The notes below the pieces were generated by a model that saw only the letters and a list, made by a program, of their open reading frames with translations, ran no database searches and was not told where the DNA came from. The translations under genes were made by a program, and so were the position numbers. Positions 25,643-35,700 of a stretch of 38,030 nt of DNA are shown here, piece by piece (the first letter of the stretch is position 1; every line of letters starts with the position of its first letter). This DNA comes from an uncultured Lachnospiraceae bacterium. Its GTDB lineage: Bacteria; Bacillota; Clostridia; Lachnospirales; Lachnospiraceae. The DNA is taken from NCBI GenBank assembly GCA_947626985.1, contig CANQUG010000034.1, forward strand, positions 1 to 38,030, read 5' to 3'.

Positions 25643-27545
25643 TTCCGTTCCTCTTCTCCCGCTTTTCCTTTTTCTCCTTCTCTCCGGAACCGGTTCCCAT
25701 CCCCGGCAGCGGTTTCAGGGAATAATTCCATTTTGTCAGTGAAAGGTTTTTGTTATAGTAAGGATCTCCGTTTTTCAGCACATCGATCCAGTGACTGCGC
25801 ATATATTCGATCTCTCTCTGAAATCTCCGCACCTTCTCCTTATTATCCTCCGCTCCTCTGGAACGGGACTCCGCATGGTACAGCCGCGCGTAGGGATCGT
25901 ACACCACCAGATACCCTTCCCGGTTCACCCTCAGGCAGAGGTCCACGTCGTTGAAGGCCACAGCCAGTTCCTCCGTGAAGCCTCCCGTCCGGACAAACGC
26001 CTCTTTTTTCATCATCATGCAGGCAGCGGTCACCGCGCTCATGTCCTGCAGAATGGACGCCTTGTGAAGATACCCGGTCCTGCTGGCGGGCATATCCGTA
26101 AACATATGGCCCGCGATGCCTCCCATACCCACCACACAGCCCCCGTGCTGAATGGTATTGGTATCCGGATAGATCAGCTTCACTCCCACGGCGCCCACCT
26201 CCGGGCGCTGGCAGACTCCCAGCATTTCCTCCAGCCAGTCGCCGTGAATGACCGTGATATCGTTATTTAAAAAGAGGACATATTCCCCCCGGGCATGGCG
26301 GACGCCGTAATTGTTGATGGCGGAATAATTAAACTCCCGCTTCCATCTGAAAAGGCGGATGCCGGGTTCCCGGGAAAGCTCCCGGTAATACCGGAAGATC
26401 TCCTCCGATGTGCTGTTGTTCTCGATGATCAGTATCTCATAATTTTTATAGGCGGTTTTTTCCCTCAGGGAATCCAGGCAGGCCTTCAGCGTCTCCTTCT
26501 GATCCCTGTTGGGTATTATGATGGATATGAGCGGTTCTCCCTTTACGGGATATTTCACCCGGTAAAAGCCCAGATCCGGCGTATGGCTGACCGCGCCCTC
26601 CGTTCCCGTCCGCTTCAGATGGGCCTCCACTGCTCTCTTTCCGGCGTCAAAGGCATACATCTTACTGGCGGGATTATCCGCCGTGGAATCTCTGTGGGTC
26701 CTCCAGTGATAGAGAATCTCCGGCACATGGACCACCCTGCGGGAAAGCTCCGTACACCGGAAAATAAAATCGTAGTCCTGGGCTCCCTCAAACTCCCGCC
26801 GGAAGCCTCCGGCTCTTTTGAGAAGACTTCGCCGGACCACAAAAAAATGGCAGATATAATTGTTGGACCTGAGAAGATCCAGATTAAAGTCCGGCTTCAG
26901 ATGAGGCTGAAAATGCTCCGACAGATCCATGGTCACTTTATCCTCATCCGTGTACAGGGCGTCTGCCTGGGGCTCTCTCTCCAGCGCGCAGACGATCTCA
27001 TAAAGAGCATTGGGCGCAAGAATGTCATCATGGTCCAGAAGTCCCACAAACTCTCCCTTCGCCATGCTCAGGGCCGCGTTGGTGTTGCCTGCGATCCCCA
27101 TATTTTTTTCCAGCCTGCGGTAACGGATGCGGGAATCTCCGGCGGCGTAGTCCTCCAGAATCTCTCCCATCCTCCCGTCCTCAGGGCTTCCGTCGGCAAC
27201 GCAGAGCTCCCAGTTCTCATAAGTCTGCGCAAGAAGGGACTCTATCATGTCCCTGAGGAATTTTTCCGGCGTGTGAAACGCGGGAACAGCCACCGAGATC
27301 AGAGGGCCGCGGGGAAAGTTTCGTCTGCGCTGCGCCGCAAGGGTTTCCTCTGAGGGGACATAGGCCGCATACCAGTCCTCATAGGGGATCTCTTCCGGCT
27401 CGAATCTCTCGTGAAGGCGGATCCAGAATTCCTTCGGTCCGTAGTGCCTGAGATACAGCAGCCCCTTCCGGATCATATAGGGAGACAGCCTGCCCAGAAG
27501 CCTTCCCCACTGAATGCTTCCCGTGATGCTCCGGTCACTTTTCAT
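25635..27545 (-). CDS. Two-domain GT2 glycosyltransferase
   Basis: Cytoplasmic polymer-extending enzyme with two GT-A domains, 636 residues from the chosen start. Domain 1 (about 80-325) has ISVAVPAFHTPE, ADGS, and metal-binding DHDD (171-174). Domain 2 (about 335-610) has ISIIIPNRDQ, IIENNS, LFLNNDITV and FNDVDLCLR. It ends in the DPYYNKNLSLT signature shared with the two larger GT proteins of this locus. An ATG at 27578 is in frame, but GGAG lies 6 nt before 27545, and the likely promoter would start transcription next to 27578. It overlaps the following GT by 8 nt. Confidence 0.9.
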   Translation of the reverse strand: MKSDRSITGSIQWGRLLGRLSPYMIRKGLLYLRHYGPKEFWIRLHERFEPEEIPYEDWYAAYVPSEETLAAQRRRNFPRGPLISVAVPAFHTPEKFLRDMIESLLAQTYENWELCVADGSPEDGRMGEILEDYAAGDSRIRYRRLEKNMGIAGNTNAALSMAKGEFVGLLDHDDILAPNALYEIVCALEREPQADALYTDEDKVTMDLSEHFQPHLKPDFNLDLLRSNNYICHFFVVRRSLLKRAGGFRREFEGAQDYDFIFRCTELSRRVVHVPEILYHWRTHRDSTADNPASKMYAFDAGKRAVEAHLKRTGTEGAVSHTPDLGFYRVKYPVKGEPLISIIIPNRDQKETLKACLDSLREKTAYKNYEILIIENNSTSEEIFRYYRELSREPGIRLFRWKREFNYSAINNYGVRHARGEYVLFLNNDITVIHGDWLEEMLGVCQRPEVGAVGVKLIYPDTNTIQHGGCVVGMGGIAGHMFTDMPASRTGYLHKASILQDMSAVTAACMMMKKEAFVRTGGFTEELAVAFNDVDLCLRVNREGYLVVYDPYARLYHAESRSRGAEDNKEKVRRFQREIEYMRSHWIDVLKNGDPYYNKNLSLTKWNYSLKPLPGMGTGSGEKEKKEKREKRNGNA

Positions 27546-27586
27546 AGGCTTCTCCATTCCTTTCTTTTTTCGAGTCATACCCGCTT

Positions 27587-27615
27587 ATTATAAGTGATTA
27601 TGTGCGGAAAATCAA
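27587..27615 (-). promoter_or_regulatory. Promoter of the two-gene GT operon
   Basis: On the minus strand TTGATT (27610-27615), 17-nt spacer, TATAAT (27587-27592). Transcription would start near 27579, which supports the downstream ATG at 27545 for the GT gene. Confidence 0.7.
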
Positions 27616-27672
27616 GCGACGGATCACTGCTCTTTTCTCCCCCGCCGCCGGATACGCTGAATGAAATTCCGA

Positions 27673-27737
27673 TTTCCGGATATTCTGTATAAGAGAAGAC
27701 GCTCTCTTTCTGATCCCGGAAAGGGAATATCCGGAAA
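27673..27737. repeat. 13-bp perfect inverted repeat between divergent genes
   Basis: TTTCCGGATATTC (27673-27685) and GAATATCCGGAAA (27725-27737) are exact reverse complements, 39 nt apart. The site lies between two promoters that point away from it, so neither message would include it. That favours a DNA-binding role over an RNA hairpin. Confidence 0.65.
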
Positions 27738-27782
27738 ACTGCAACAATTTTATTAATAAAGTTTAACATTATTCTATTTTTT

Positions 27783-27812
27783 TTGCAACAAAGGGCAGGA
27801 ATGTGCTATACT
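27783..27812 (+). promoter_or_regulatory. Promoter of the DacF-like gene
   Basis: TTGCAA (27783-27788), 18-nt spacer, TATACT (27807-27812) with extended -10 (TGCTATACT). It is followed by an untranslated leader of about 80 nt with AGGAG before the ATG. Confidence 0.75.
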
Positions 27813-27898
27813 AATGCTTACTCAGTAAAGGAATTCCGCTTCCTGCGGCGGATTTCCCCGTCATCCACGAAAATCTTTACAAAAACAGGAGATTTGTT

Positions 27899-29149
27899 AT
27901 GAACATCAGAAAATTTACCGCCGGACTTCTGGCCATCGGACTGTGCGCCACGCTGCTGGCCCGGACGCCGGTAAGAGCGGAAGAAGGGGGCGCTCCTCAG
28001 GAGGAAAGCTCCTCCATCACCACCAACGCCATCCCCGGCTGGCCCCAGGGGCCGGACATTTCGTCTACCGCCGCAGTAGTCATGGAAACCTCCACCGACA
28101 CCATTCTCTACGGCAAAAATATGGATCATCCCCTCTATCCCGCCGCCGCGGTAAAGATCATGACCATACTTCTCGCGCTGGAGAACAGCGCCCTGGAGGA
28201 TCAGGTTGTGATCACGGCCACCGGAGTCTCGGGAGCCACAGACGGCGGCGCCAATATCGCAGCCCAGCTGGATGAGGAATTTACCATGGAGCAGTGCCTG
28301 TACGCCGTCATGATGGCCTCCGCCAATGATATCGCCATGCAGGTTGCGGAACATGTGGGCGGCTCTGTGGAAGCATTTGTGGAAATGATGAACACCCGGG
28401 CCAAAGAGCTTGGCTGTACCGGCTCCGTATTCACCAATCCCACAGGACTTCCCGACGAAAATCAGCATATCACCGCTCATGACATGGCGCTCATCATGGA
28501 GGCGGCCATAACGAACGATACCTTCCGCACCATCGCCTCCGCTTCCTCATATACCATTCCCGCCACCAATGTTTCCGGCGGCGAGCGTGTCCTGACCAAC
28601 AATTTTTCCATGATGAACCCGGCCGGCTCCGTATATTACGAAGGATGCCTGGGCGGCAAGGAAGGAGCCACCAGCGCCTCGGGAAGCACGCTGGTCTGTG
28701 CTGCGGAACGCAACGGAATGCAGCTGGTTGCGGTGGTTCTCCAGAATGTCAACGATCAGATCAACGCAGAGACCATCACCCTTCTGGACTATGCCTTTGA
28801 AAATTTTCAGATGTTCTCCGCGGGAGCGGATGATTTCAATCTTCTCTCCGGCGGAACGGTAGTCATTCCCGCCGGCGCCGGTGAGGACAGCCTGACTGCC
28901 GAGGACACGGAAACGGAGGGAGAGATCAGCCGGACCTATCTCTTCGGCGGAACTCCCGTGGGAACCGCCAGGCTGATGGTGACGGAAGCCCAGGACACCT
29001 CCGGACTGGAGGAGGGAGAAAAAAACATGGCCGCCAGCGCCACCTTCTCCAGCAGCAAATCCATGATTCCCTACTACGTCATCGGCTGCGCCGGAATCTT
29101 TCTGATGATCCTTCTCATCAGAATGCTGGTGAAGACCGCGAAATCCTGA
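27899..29149 (+). CDS. DacF/PBP5-like protein without catalytic serine
   Basis: Related to D-alanyl-D-alanine carboxypeptidases that trim peptidoglycan stem peptides outside the membrane. It has 416 residues: signal peptide 1-27, penicillin-binding core about 50-300, a linker domain, and a C-terminal membrane helix about 390-411. The SxxK motif, usually PASTTK, reads PAAAVK (81-86), so Ala83 stands where the catalytic Ser should be; Lys86 is kept. SxN is intact (S141-A-N143). KTG reads KEG (254-256). The codons at 28140-28157 are clear GCC GCC GCG, so no frame problem explains this. It is the only plus-strand gene in the polysaccharide locus. Enzyme activity is unlikely; a binding or scaffold role is inferred. 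Confidence 0.88.
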   Translation: MNIRKFTAGLLAIGLCATLLARTPVRAEEGGAPQEESSSITTNAIPGWPQGPDISSTAAVVMETSTDTILYGKNMDHPLYPAAAVKIMTILLALENSALEDQVVITATGVSGATDGGANIAAQLDEEFTMEQCLYAVMMASANDIAMQVAEHVGGSVEAFVEMMNTRAKELGCTGSVFTNPTGLPDENQHITAHDMALIMEAAITNDTFRTIASASSYTIPATNVSGGERVLTNNFSMMNPAGSVYYEGCLGGKEGATSASGSTLVCAAERNGMQLVAVVLQNVNDQINAETITLLDYAFENFQMFSAGADDFNLLSGGTVVIPAGAGEDSLTAEDTETEGEISRTYLFGGTPVGTARLMVTEAQDTSGLEEGEKNMAASATFSSSKSMIPYYVIGCAGIFLMILLIRMLVKTAKS

Positions 29150-29159
29150 ATCACAATGC

Positions 29160-29209
29160 AAAAAAAGGACGGCTGCGGCAGGCGGAATATCCCCGCTCTG
29201 CCGCAGCCG
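29160..29209 (-). terminator. Intrinsic terminator of rfbD
   Basis: CGGCTGCGGCAG (29170-29181) and CTGCCGCAGCCG (29198-29209) form a perfect 12-bp stem. On the minus strand it is followed by CC and seven T residues. The stem could also slow convergent transcription from the DacF-like gene. Confidence 0.88.
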
Positions 29210-29257
29210 TTCGTCGTCCATAACGCCATATCTATGCCCCGCCGGGCTGCCCGAACC

Positions 29258-30100
29258 TCACAGAATTTCCTTCAGATACCGTTCCAGAGCATCCTGCCAG
29301 GAGGGGAGACGCCGGAAGCCCATCTCCTCCAGCTTGTCCTTGCTCATACGGCTGTTGTGAGGACGCTTCGCTCTGGAAGGATACTGGTCGCTGGTAACGG
29401 GCAGGACCTTCACGGATTTTCCCGCCGCCCGGAAAATCTCCCCGGCAAACTCATACCAGGAGCAGATTCCCTCGTTGGTCGCGTGGTAACGTCCGTATTT
29501 GTCCGTCTCCAGCATATCCACCAGAAGCCTGGCCAGATCGTACGTGTAAGTGGGAGATCCCACCTGATCCGCCACCACGGTGAGAGTATCATGGGTTTCG
29601 CTGAGCTTCAGCATGGTTTTGATGAAGTTCTTTCCGTTCACGCCGAAAACCCAGGAAATCCGGACAATATAATACTTGTCCAGATATTTCTCCACAGCCA
29701 GTTCCCCCTCGTACTTGGTCTGACCGTAAGCATTCAGGGGATGGCGCTCATCGTCAGGCTCCCAAGGCCGCTCTCCCTCCCCATCGAACACGTAATCCGT
29801 GCTGATGTAGATCATGGGCAGATCCAGTTCCCGGCACATCCGGGCAATATTCTCCGTTCCAAGCGCATTCACCCTCCGGCAGAGTTCAAGCTGATCCTCC
29901 GCCGCATCCACCGCCGTCCAGGCGGCGCAGTGCACCACCCTGTCCGCGCCGGCCTCCCGCATGACACGCTCCACCGCATCCCGGTCCGTGATGTCCATCT
30001 CCTGCACATCCACACCTACGCCCTCGTATCCTCTCTTCGCCAGTTCATCCATCACGTCGTGGCCCAGCTGGCCTCTCACTCCTGTTACTAAAACTCTCAT
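29258..30100 (-). CDS. rfbD: dTDP-4-dehydrorhamnose reductase
   Basis: Last step of dTDP-L-rhamnose synthesis, NAD(P)H-dependent, cytoplasmic. It has 280 residues, normal for RmlD. The Rossmann motif GVRGQLG is at 7-13, the catalytic triad region has STD (100-102) and YxxxK (Tyr125, Lys129), and HPLNAYGQTKYEGE is typical. AGGAGG precedes the ATG. The rfbA, rfbB and rfbC genes are not in the window. Its place among GT2 genes implies the polymer contains rhamnose. Confidence 0.95.
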   Translation of the reverse strand: MRVLVTGVRGQLGHDVMDELAKRGYEGVGVDVQEMDITDRDAVERVMREAGADRVVHCAAWTAVDAAEDQLELCRRVNALGTENIARMCRELDLPMIYISTDYVFDGEGERPWEPDDERHPLNAYGQTKYEGELAVEKYLDKYYIVRISWVFGVNGKNFIKTMLKLSETHDTLTVVADQVGSPTYTYDLARLLVDMLETDKYGRYHATNEGICSWYEFAGEIFRAAGKSVKVLPVTSDQYPSRAKRPHNSRMSKDKLEEMGFRRLPSWQDALERYLKEIL

Positions 30101-30222
30101 ATCCGTACCTCCTGATATTCGTTATAAACCGCTGTATACCAGAGACTCCGGCCCGTTCCTCACGATACCGGCTTTTATGCCGGAAACTGCCGCCGCAGTC
30201 CCGCGCCGCCCGGCCGGAAGGC

Positions 30223-32661
30223 TTAAAGCTCCTTCAGGGAAAAGTCCTGGGTTTTCAGCGAAAGATTGGGATTGTAATAAGGATCCGGCCGTGAAAAGAC
30301 CTCCGGCCACCTGGATTCCAGAATGGAAATTTCCTTTATAAACCGCGCTTCCTTCTCCGGCGTGTCCTCCAGTCCCCGGGACTTGGACTCATAATGGTAC
30401 AGCTCCGCGTAGGGATTGTACACGATCCGATAGCCCGCCCGGCCGAGCTTCAGGCAGAAATCGATGTCATTGAAGGCCACCGCCAGCTCCGGGCTGAGAC
30501 CGCCCACCTGGTCAAAGGCCGACTTTTTCACCATCATGCAGGCCGCAGTCACGGCGCTGTAATTCTGCGGGGAAATGATTCTGTGATAATAGCCGCTGTT
30601 CTCCCTGGGCTGCTGCACAAAGCAGTGCCCTGCGATGCCGCCGAAGCCGAGGACCACCCCCGCGTGCTGAATGGTATTGTCCTCATAGTACAGACGCGCC
30701 CCCACAGCACCCACATCCGGGCGCACGCAGTAGCCCAGCAGTTCCTCCAGCCAGTCGCCGCTGATGACCTTCGTGTCATTGTTCAGCAGGAGCAGATACT
30801 CTCCTCTGGCGAAGGATGCGCCGTAATTATTGATGTCCGAATAGTTGAAGGGACCATCCCAGCGCACGACTCGGATTCTGGGACTGGAGGCCTCCAGCTC
30901 TTTATAATATGCGAAGGTTTCCTCCTCCTCGCTGTTGTTTTCCACGATAATATATTCAAAGTTCCGGTAGGTGGATTTCTCCTCGATGGAGACGATGCAC
31001 CGCTTCAGATCCTCTCTGTGGTCCTTGTTGGGTATGAGAATGGATACCAGCGGTTCCCCCGGCAGAGCGAATCTGGCACGGTAAAGACCTTCGTATTCTC
31101 CTTCCCGAACCTCTGCGGAAATGCCCAGCCGGTCGTAGTGAGCCTGAATCGCCCGCCTCCCCGCCTCAGCGCGGCGGCGTCTCTCCGTGGACCGGTCTCC
31201 GCCCCTTTCCTCCTCCATTCGCCAGTGATAAAGAATTTTGGGAATATGGCGGATATGAGAAGCCTGTTCCGTACAGCGAAGGATAAAATCATATTCCTCC
31301 GCCCCCGAAAACCCGGAACAGAAGCCCCCCGCCTCATCAAATAGCCCTCTGGTCACTGCCAGCAGATGGGAAATATAGTTGGTGGCGGCCAGAAGATCCG
31401 GATTGTAATCCGGCTTCATATGGGGGCTGCTGTATTCTTTGCCGGAGACGGAGAGACGGTCCTCGTCGGAGTAGAGAAGATCCGGCGCAGGCAGTTCGCC
31501 CCAGGCTTCAGCCAGGGAAAACAGGCTGTGAGGCTCCAGCAGATCCTCTCCGCCGCAGAATGCCAGCAGGTCCCCCTGGGACGCCGCCGCGCCGCAATTC
31601 AGCTTTCCGGCACGGTCCAGGTCCTTTTTCAAAAATTTCACACGGGGATCCTCCGCCAGTTCAGAGAGCAGCTTCTCCAGAACGTCATGTTCTGACCGTT
31701 TTTTCGGGGAAGAGGCGCTTTCCTCCCCTGTCACCAGGATCAGCTCCCATCGGGAATAGGTCTGCGCTTTTACCGACTCCGCCATCCTCCGGAGGTTCGC
31801 GGGCTTCGGATGATCCAGCGCCGCGATCACCGAGATCAGAGGCATACGTGGAAGCAGTGTGCTCCTCTCCCGTCTCAGTTCCTCCTCATCAGGAAGATGA
31901 GCCGAGAGCCAGCGTCCGTAATCCACCGGACGATTCCGCTGAAACAGTCCCCGCACTCCGCCGGTGCGCAGACGGTCTGCGGCCTTTCTGGCGTAGTATT
32001 CTCCCTTGCTCATCACGGCGCCCGCAGTGCTCAGGGAAATGGGATGGACCACTTTTTTTCCCTCCTGCGCCTTCAGCACCAGATACAGACGTTTTCCCCG
32101 GAGTCCGGAGGCCTCCAGCACAAATCCGCATTCTTCCTCCACCGGACATTCCCGGAAAAGGTCCTTCACGTCCGTCCGGCTCATCAGCTGCAGGGTGAAG
32201 GGCACCGGACGCTTCTCCTGGTCAAAAAGACGGATCCTTACCGGTGAGGCGGCGACGGCCCAGCCCTGGATCCGCAGGGTTCCGGCCTTCGGGTCCACCT
32301 GTTCCTTTTCCAGATAATAGTGAGGTCTGTTCCGGTATTTTAATAAGGTGCTGATCTTTCTCCGATACCAGAGATGACGCTCCTGCCCGTGAATTCCGAA
32401 AACCTTCAGACAGCGGTAAGCCGACAGGCTTTCGGGAAGGAATACACAGGCTTCCACTCTCATGGATCCCGGATGTTCGCTGTCGTGAAGATGCTCCGAG
32501 GCGCCTCTGGCTTCGCTGCGCTCCCAGGTCAGCTTCACCGGAGTATCGTCCAGTTCCGCTCTCAGATCCCAGCCCTCAGGGATGGTTCCTCTGAGAGAAA
32601 AGCGGCAGGGATCATTGAGCCAGAACCGGCTGTTCTCCACCTTAAACTGATGATATTTCAT
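30223..32661 (-). CDS. Large GT2 protein with beta-rich N-terminus and a degenerate first GT domain
   Basis: Polymer-assembly protein of 812 residues. Residues 1-240 are probably beta-rich and include an IQGWAVAASPVRIRLFDQ stretch; the fold is not recognised with confidence. GT domain 1 (about 272-510) keeps the frame of the family (ISVIAALDHP, SDEDRL) but has GGED (370-373) where paralogues have DHDD, so its metal site looks lost. GT domain 2 (about 535-800) is intact: VSILIPNKDH, IVENNS, LLLNNDTKV, FNDIDFCLK. It ends with the shared DPYYNPNLSL signature. It lies 105 nt downstream of the 1326-residue protein and 122 nt upstream of rfbD, so one operon is likely. Confidence 0.88.
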   Translation of the reverse strand: MKYHQFKVENSRFWLNDPCRFSLRGTIPEGWDLRAELDDTPVKLTWERSEARGASEHLHDSEHPGSMRVEACVFLPESLSAYRCLKVFGIHGQERHLWYRRKISTLLKYRNRPHYYLEKEQVDPKAGTLRIQGWAVAASPVRIRLFDQEKRPVPFTLQLMSRTDVKDLFRECPVEEECGFVLEASGLRGKRLYLVLKAQEGKKVVHPISLSTAGAVMSKGEYYARKAADRLRTGGVRGLFQRNRPVDYGRWLSAHLPDEEELRRERSTLLPRMPLISVIAALDHPKPANLRRMAESVKAQTYSRWELILVTGEESASSPKKRSEHDVLEKLLSELAEDPRVKFLKKDLDRAGKLNCGAAASQGDLLAFCGGEDLLEPHSLFSLAEAWGELPAPDLLYSDEDRLSVSGKEYSSPHMKPDYNPDLLAATNYISHLLAVTRGLFDEAGGFCSGFSGAEEYDFILRCTEQASHIRHIPKILYHWRMEEERGGDRSTERRRRAEAGRRAIQAHYDRLGISAEVREGEYEGLYRARFALPGEPLVSILIPNKDHREDLKRCIVSIEEKSTYRNFEYIIVENNSEEEETFAYYKELEASSPRIRVVRWDGPFNYSDINNYGASFARGEYLLLLNNDTKVISGDWLEELLGYCVRPDVGAVGARLYYEDNTIQHAGVVLGFGGIAGHCFVQQPRENSGYYHRIISPQNYSAVTAACMMVKKSAFDQVGGLSPELAVAFNDIDFCLKLGRAGYRIVYNPYAELYHYESKSRGLEDTPEKEARFIKEISILESRWPEVFSRPDPYYNPNLSLKTQDFSLKEL

Positions 32662-32766
32662 GATTCGATGATCCTTTCCCTTTCTGCCTGAGCAGAAACA
32701 TATCCCGGGTTCTCCTGTTATCCCATGCAGTCAGGATTCTCCCGGATATTTTTTCCGCTGTTTCCA

Positions 32767-35700
32767 TTAATCCCTCCAGGAATAATCCGTGCGTGTGAGG
32801 CTCAGATTGGGGTTATAGCAGGGATCCCCGGACTTCAGCAGTTCTGCGTGGCGCTGCTGAAATCTGCGGATCTCTCCCTGGAAGCGGCCGGCCTTCTGCA
32901 GCGTGTCCTCCGGCCCTCTGGTTCTGGATTCGTAATGGTACAGAAGCGCTTCCGGCACGAATACCACCTTCTGCCCCAGCTCTCCGGCCCGCAGACAGAA
33001 ATCCACATCATTCAGAGCTACGGCATAGTTCTCGTCCAGACCGCCAAGCTTTTCGTAAATGGAGCGTTTGATCATCATACAGGCTCCTGTGACGGCGCTG
33101 ACGTCCATGGCGGTGATCAGTCTCCGGAGATATCCCGGTTCCTCCCGGTCGCTCCCTGTGAGCACATGCCCGGCGAAGCCGCCCATGCCGATCACAATGC
33201 CGGCGTGCTGCACCTTATCATCCGGATAAAGAAGCTTCGCCCCCGCGACGGCCGTACCCTCTCTCTGACAATAGCCCAGCATGCGCTCCATCCAGTCGGG
33301 AGCGATCACCTCCGTGTCGTTGTTGAGCAGAAGGAGATAGTCTCCTGCCGCCCGCGACGCGCCGAAATTATTCACTGCGGAGTAATTGAATTCCCCCGGA
33401 TACCGGAGAGCCCTCACCCGGGAATCCTGCTTCTGCAGCTCCTCATACAGCCGGAACGTTTCTTCCTTCTCGCTGTTGTTCTCCAGGATCAGAAGCTCAA
33501 AATTCTGCCAGCTGCTTTTTTCCAGCACGGAACCGATGCAGCGCTTCAGATCCTCCCCATGATCTTTATTGGGAATCAGTATGGAAATCAAAGGATTCCC
33601 GGCGATTTCATAAGTGGTGCGGTAGACCACCGTAACGCCCGTATAGGTCACTCTGGCAGCCACCGACGTGCGCTCATAGTGCTCCTGCAGAGCTCTCAGT
33701 CCCGCCTGAACCGCATAATGCTTGTTCTCGCTGCTGCCGGCGGTGGACCCGCCGTGGACTCTCCAGTGATACAGCACTCTGGGAATATGCCGGATCTGCC
33801 CGGTCTGTTCTACACAGCGGAGCAGGAAATCGTAATCCTGGGAGCCGTCAAATTCCTTCCTCATAAATCCTGCTTTTTCCTGCAGCTCCTTCCTCACTAC
33901 CAGAAGATGGCAGATATAATTCATGGAGAGAAGGAGGTCCGGATTATAATCCGGCTTAAAATGGGGCGCCAGAGGAGTTCCTGCGGCGTCCGCCAGGTCC
34001 TCGTCGGAGTAGAGAAGCTCCGTCTCCGGATGCTCCCGGAGGGTTTTCGCCGCCTGATACAGAGCGTCCTCCGTGAGCATATCATCGTGATCCGCAAACA
34101 CCAGATGGGTTCCCCGGGCCATCCCTATGGCGGCGTTGGTGTTGCCGGAGATTCCCCTGTTCTTCTTCAGGCGAAGATAACGGATTCTTTTTTCTTTTCC
34201 ATAATTCTTCCGGATATATTTCTCAATGGTGTCCTTTTCGCTTCCGTCGGCCAGACAAAGCTCCCAGTTTTCATAGCTCTGGGCTGCCACGGAATCCAGA
34301 AAAGCCTTCAGATATTTTACAGGCGTATTATAAAGGGGCGTTACCACTGAGAAGAAGGGCGCCGGCGAAAAATGCTCCTCCCTCTGGCGCTTCAGTTCCT
34401 CGGGGGAGGGCCTGTGCGTCCTCTCATAGTATGCGTAGCTTCCCGGGGCAGGAGGCTGCTCTCCCCGGAGCCGCCGCAGGGAACTCCTCACTCCGGCGCT
34501 CTTTGTCACCAGGGTACGGAGATATTCTCTGCCCTTTCCGCCCTCCGGATCCTTCACCCACTCCTTCGCTTTGTTCCATTCCTGCTTTACGTCCTGTTTC
34601 AGATTTTTCGTCAGGTCCTGGCGGATCTTTTCCAGACCCATCAGCTGTTCTGCCAGCTCCCTGTCCGCAGGATGAAGCTTCATGGAGACAAGAAGAGCTT
34701 TCGCCCCATGGGGAACAGGGATTTCCGAGATGGAAGGGTCCTCTCTGGCAATATACACCCAGTTTCCCCGGACACAGCCTTCCTGAATTACGGCTTTTTT
34801 CAGGTTCACCGGCTCTTTGTCAAAGGACAGTCTTCCGATTTCCGCCCCGCAGGGCAGATCTCCCGGATCAAGACGTAGGGAAAGGCAGTCCGGGGGAAGC
34901 TTTACCTTCACGGAAACGCTCCCGTCCCTGAAGGGGAAGGACTGGGAATCCTCCTCCCGATAGCCCGCTCCGCGGTTAAAAAACACCTGGAGACACGGGG
35001 TCATTTCCTTCTTCATCTCCAGAACTCCCGGTGAAATGGAGGCATACATGTCCCGAACAGCGCAGTGTCCCCGGGTGATATAATTCTGGAAATGCCGTTC
35101 CATGCGGGCGAAAACTTCCCTTTCGGAGAGGGAGATTCCCATAGGCCCGTAAAATTCCTCCTCGTCCAGGCACCCCCGCAGGGCGCTGGTCTCCAGATAA
35201 TAATGAATCACACGGTACAGAACATATTTGCAGGGCACCGGAAAATCGAAGGTCCACTCATAATCCAGCACCTGGGGAACCTCGTTCAGAATCAGATTGG
35301 AGCAGACCAGATCGATATTGGTAACCGGAGCGCAGGTCTGCTCCCCCGAAAGCGCCGCGTCGCCGAATACATTCCGGAACTCGTCCGTGACGGTAAAAGG
35401 CTGCTGGTCATGGATCGCCCTGATCTGACGGAGATAGGCCAGCAGTCTTCGGGACGCATCCTCCCGTTCTCCCTTCCCGATCAGCTCGTCCAGCGCCTCC
35501 TCCAGAGTCCGGCCCTCCAGGTACTCCAGCCGGACGCCGTCCTCCTCTCCGGTGCAGACATTGCATAAAAAAGGAGCGCTCTCATACTCTTTATTCAGCA
35601 GCTCCTGCCATTTTAAAAGGCTGAGAATGTGTTCCCTGCCTTCCGGATGGAGGGCTGTTTTTTTCACATACCGCTGTCCGTCTCTCTCCAAAATGTCCGT

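Larger units (their letters stand above)
27546..27898. other. 353-bp divergent intergenic region
   Basis: Separates the GT operon (leftward) from the DacF-like gene (rightward). It contains one promoter for each side (27587-27615 and 27783-27812) and the 13-bp inverted repeat between them. AT-rich DNA at 27738-27785 lies upstream of the rightward promoter. No gene is supported. Confidence 0.7.
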
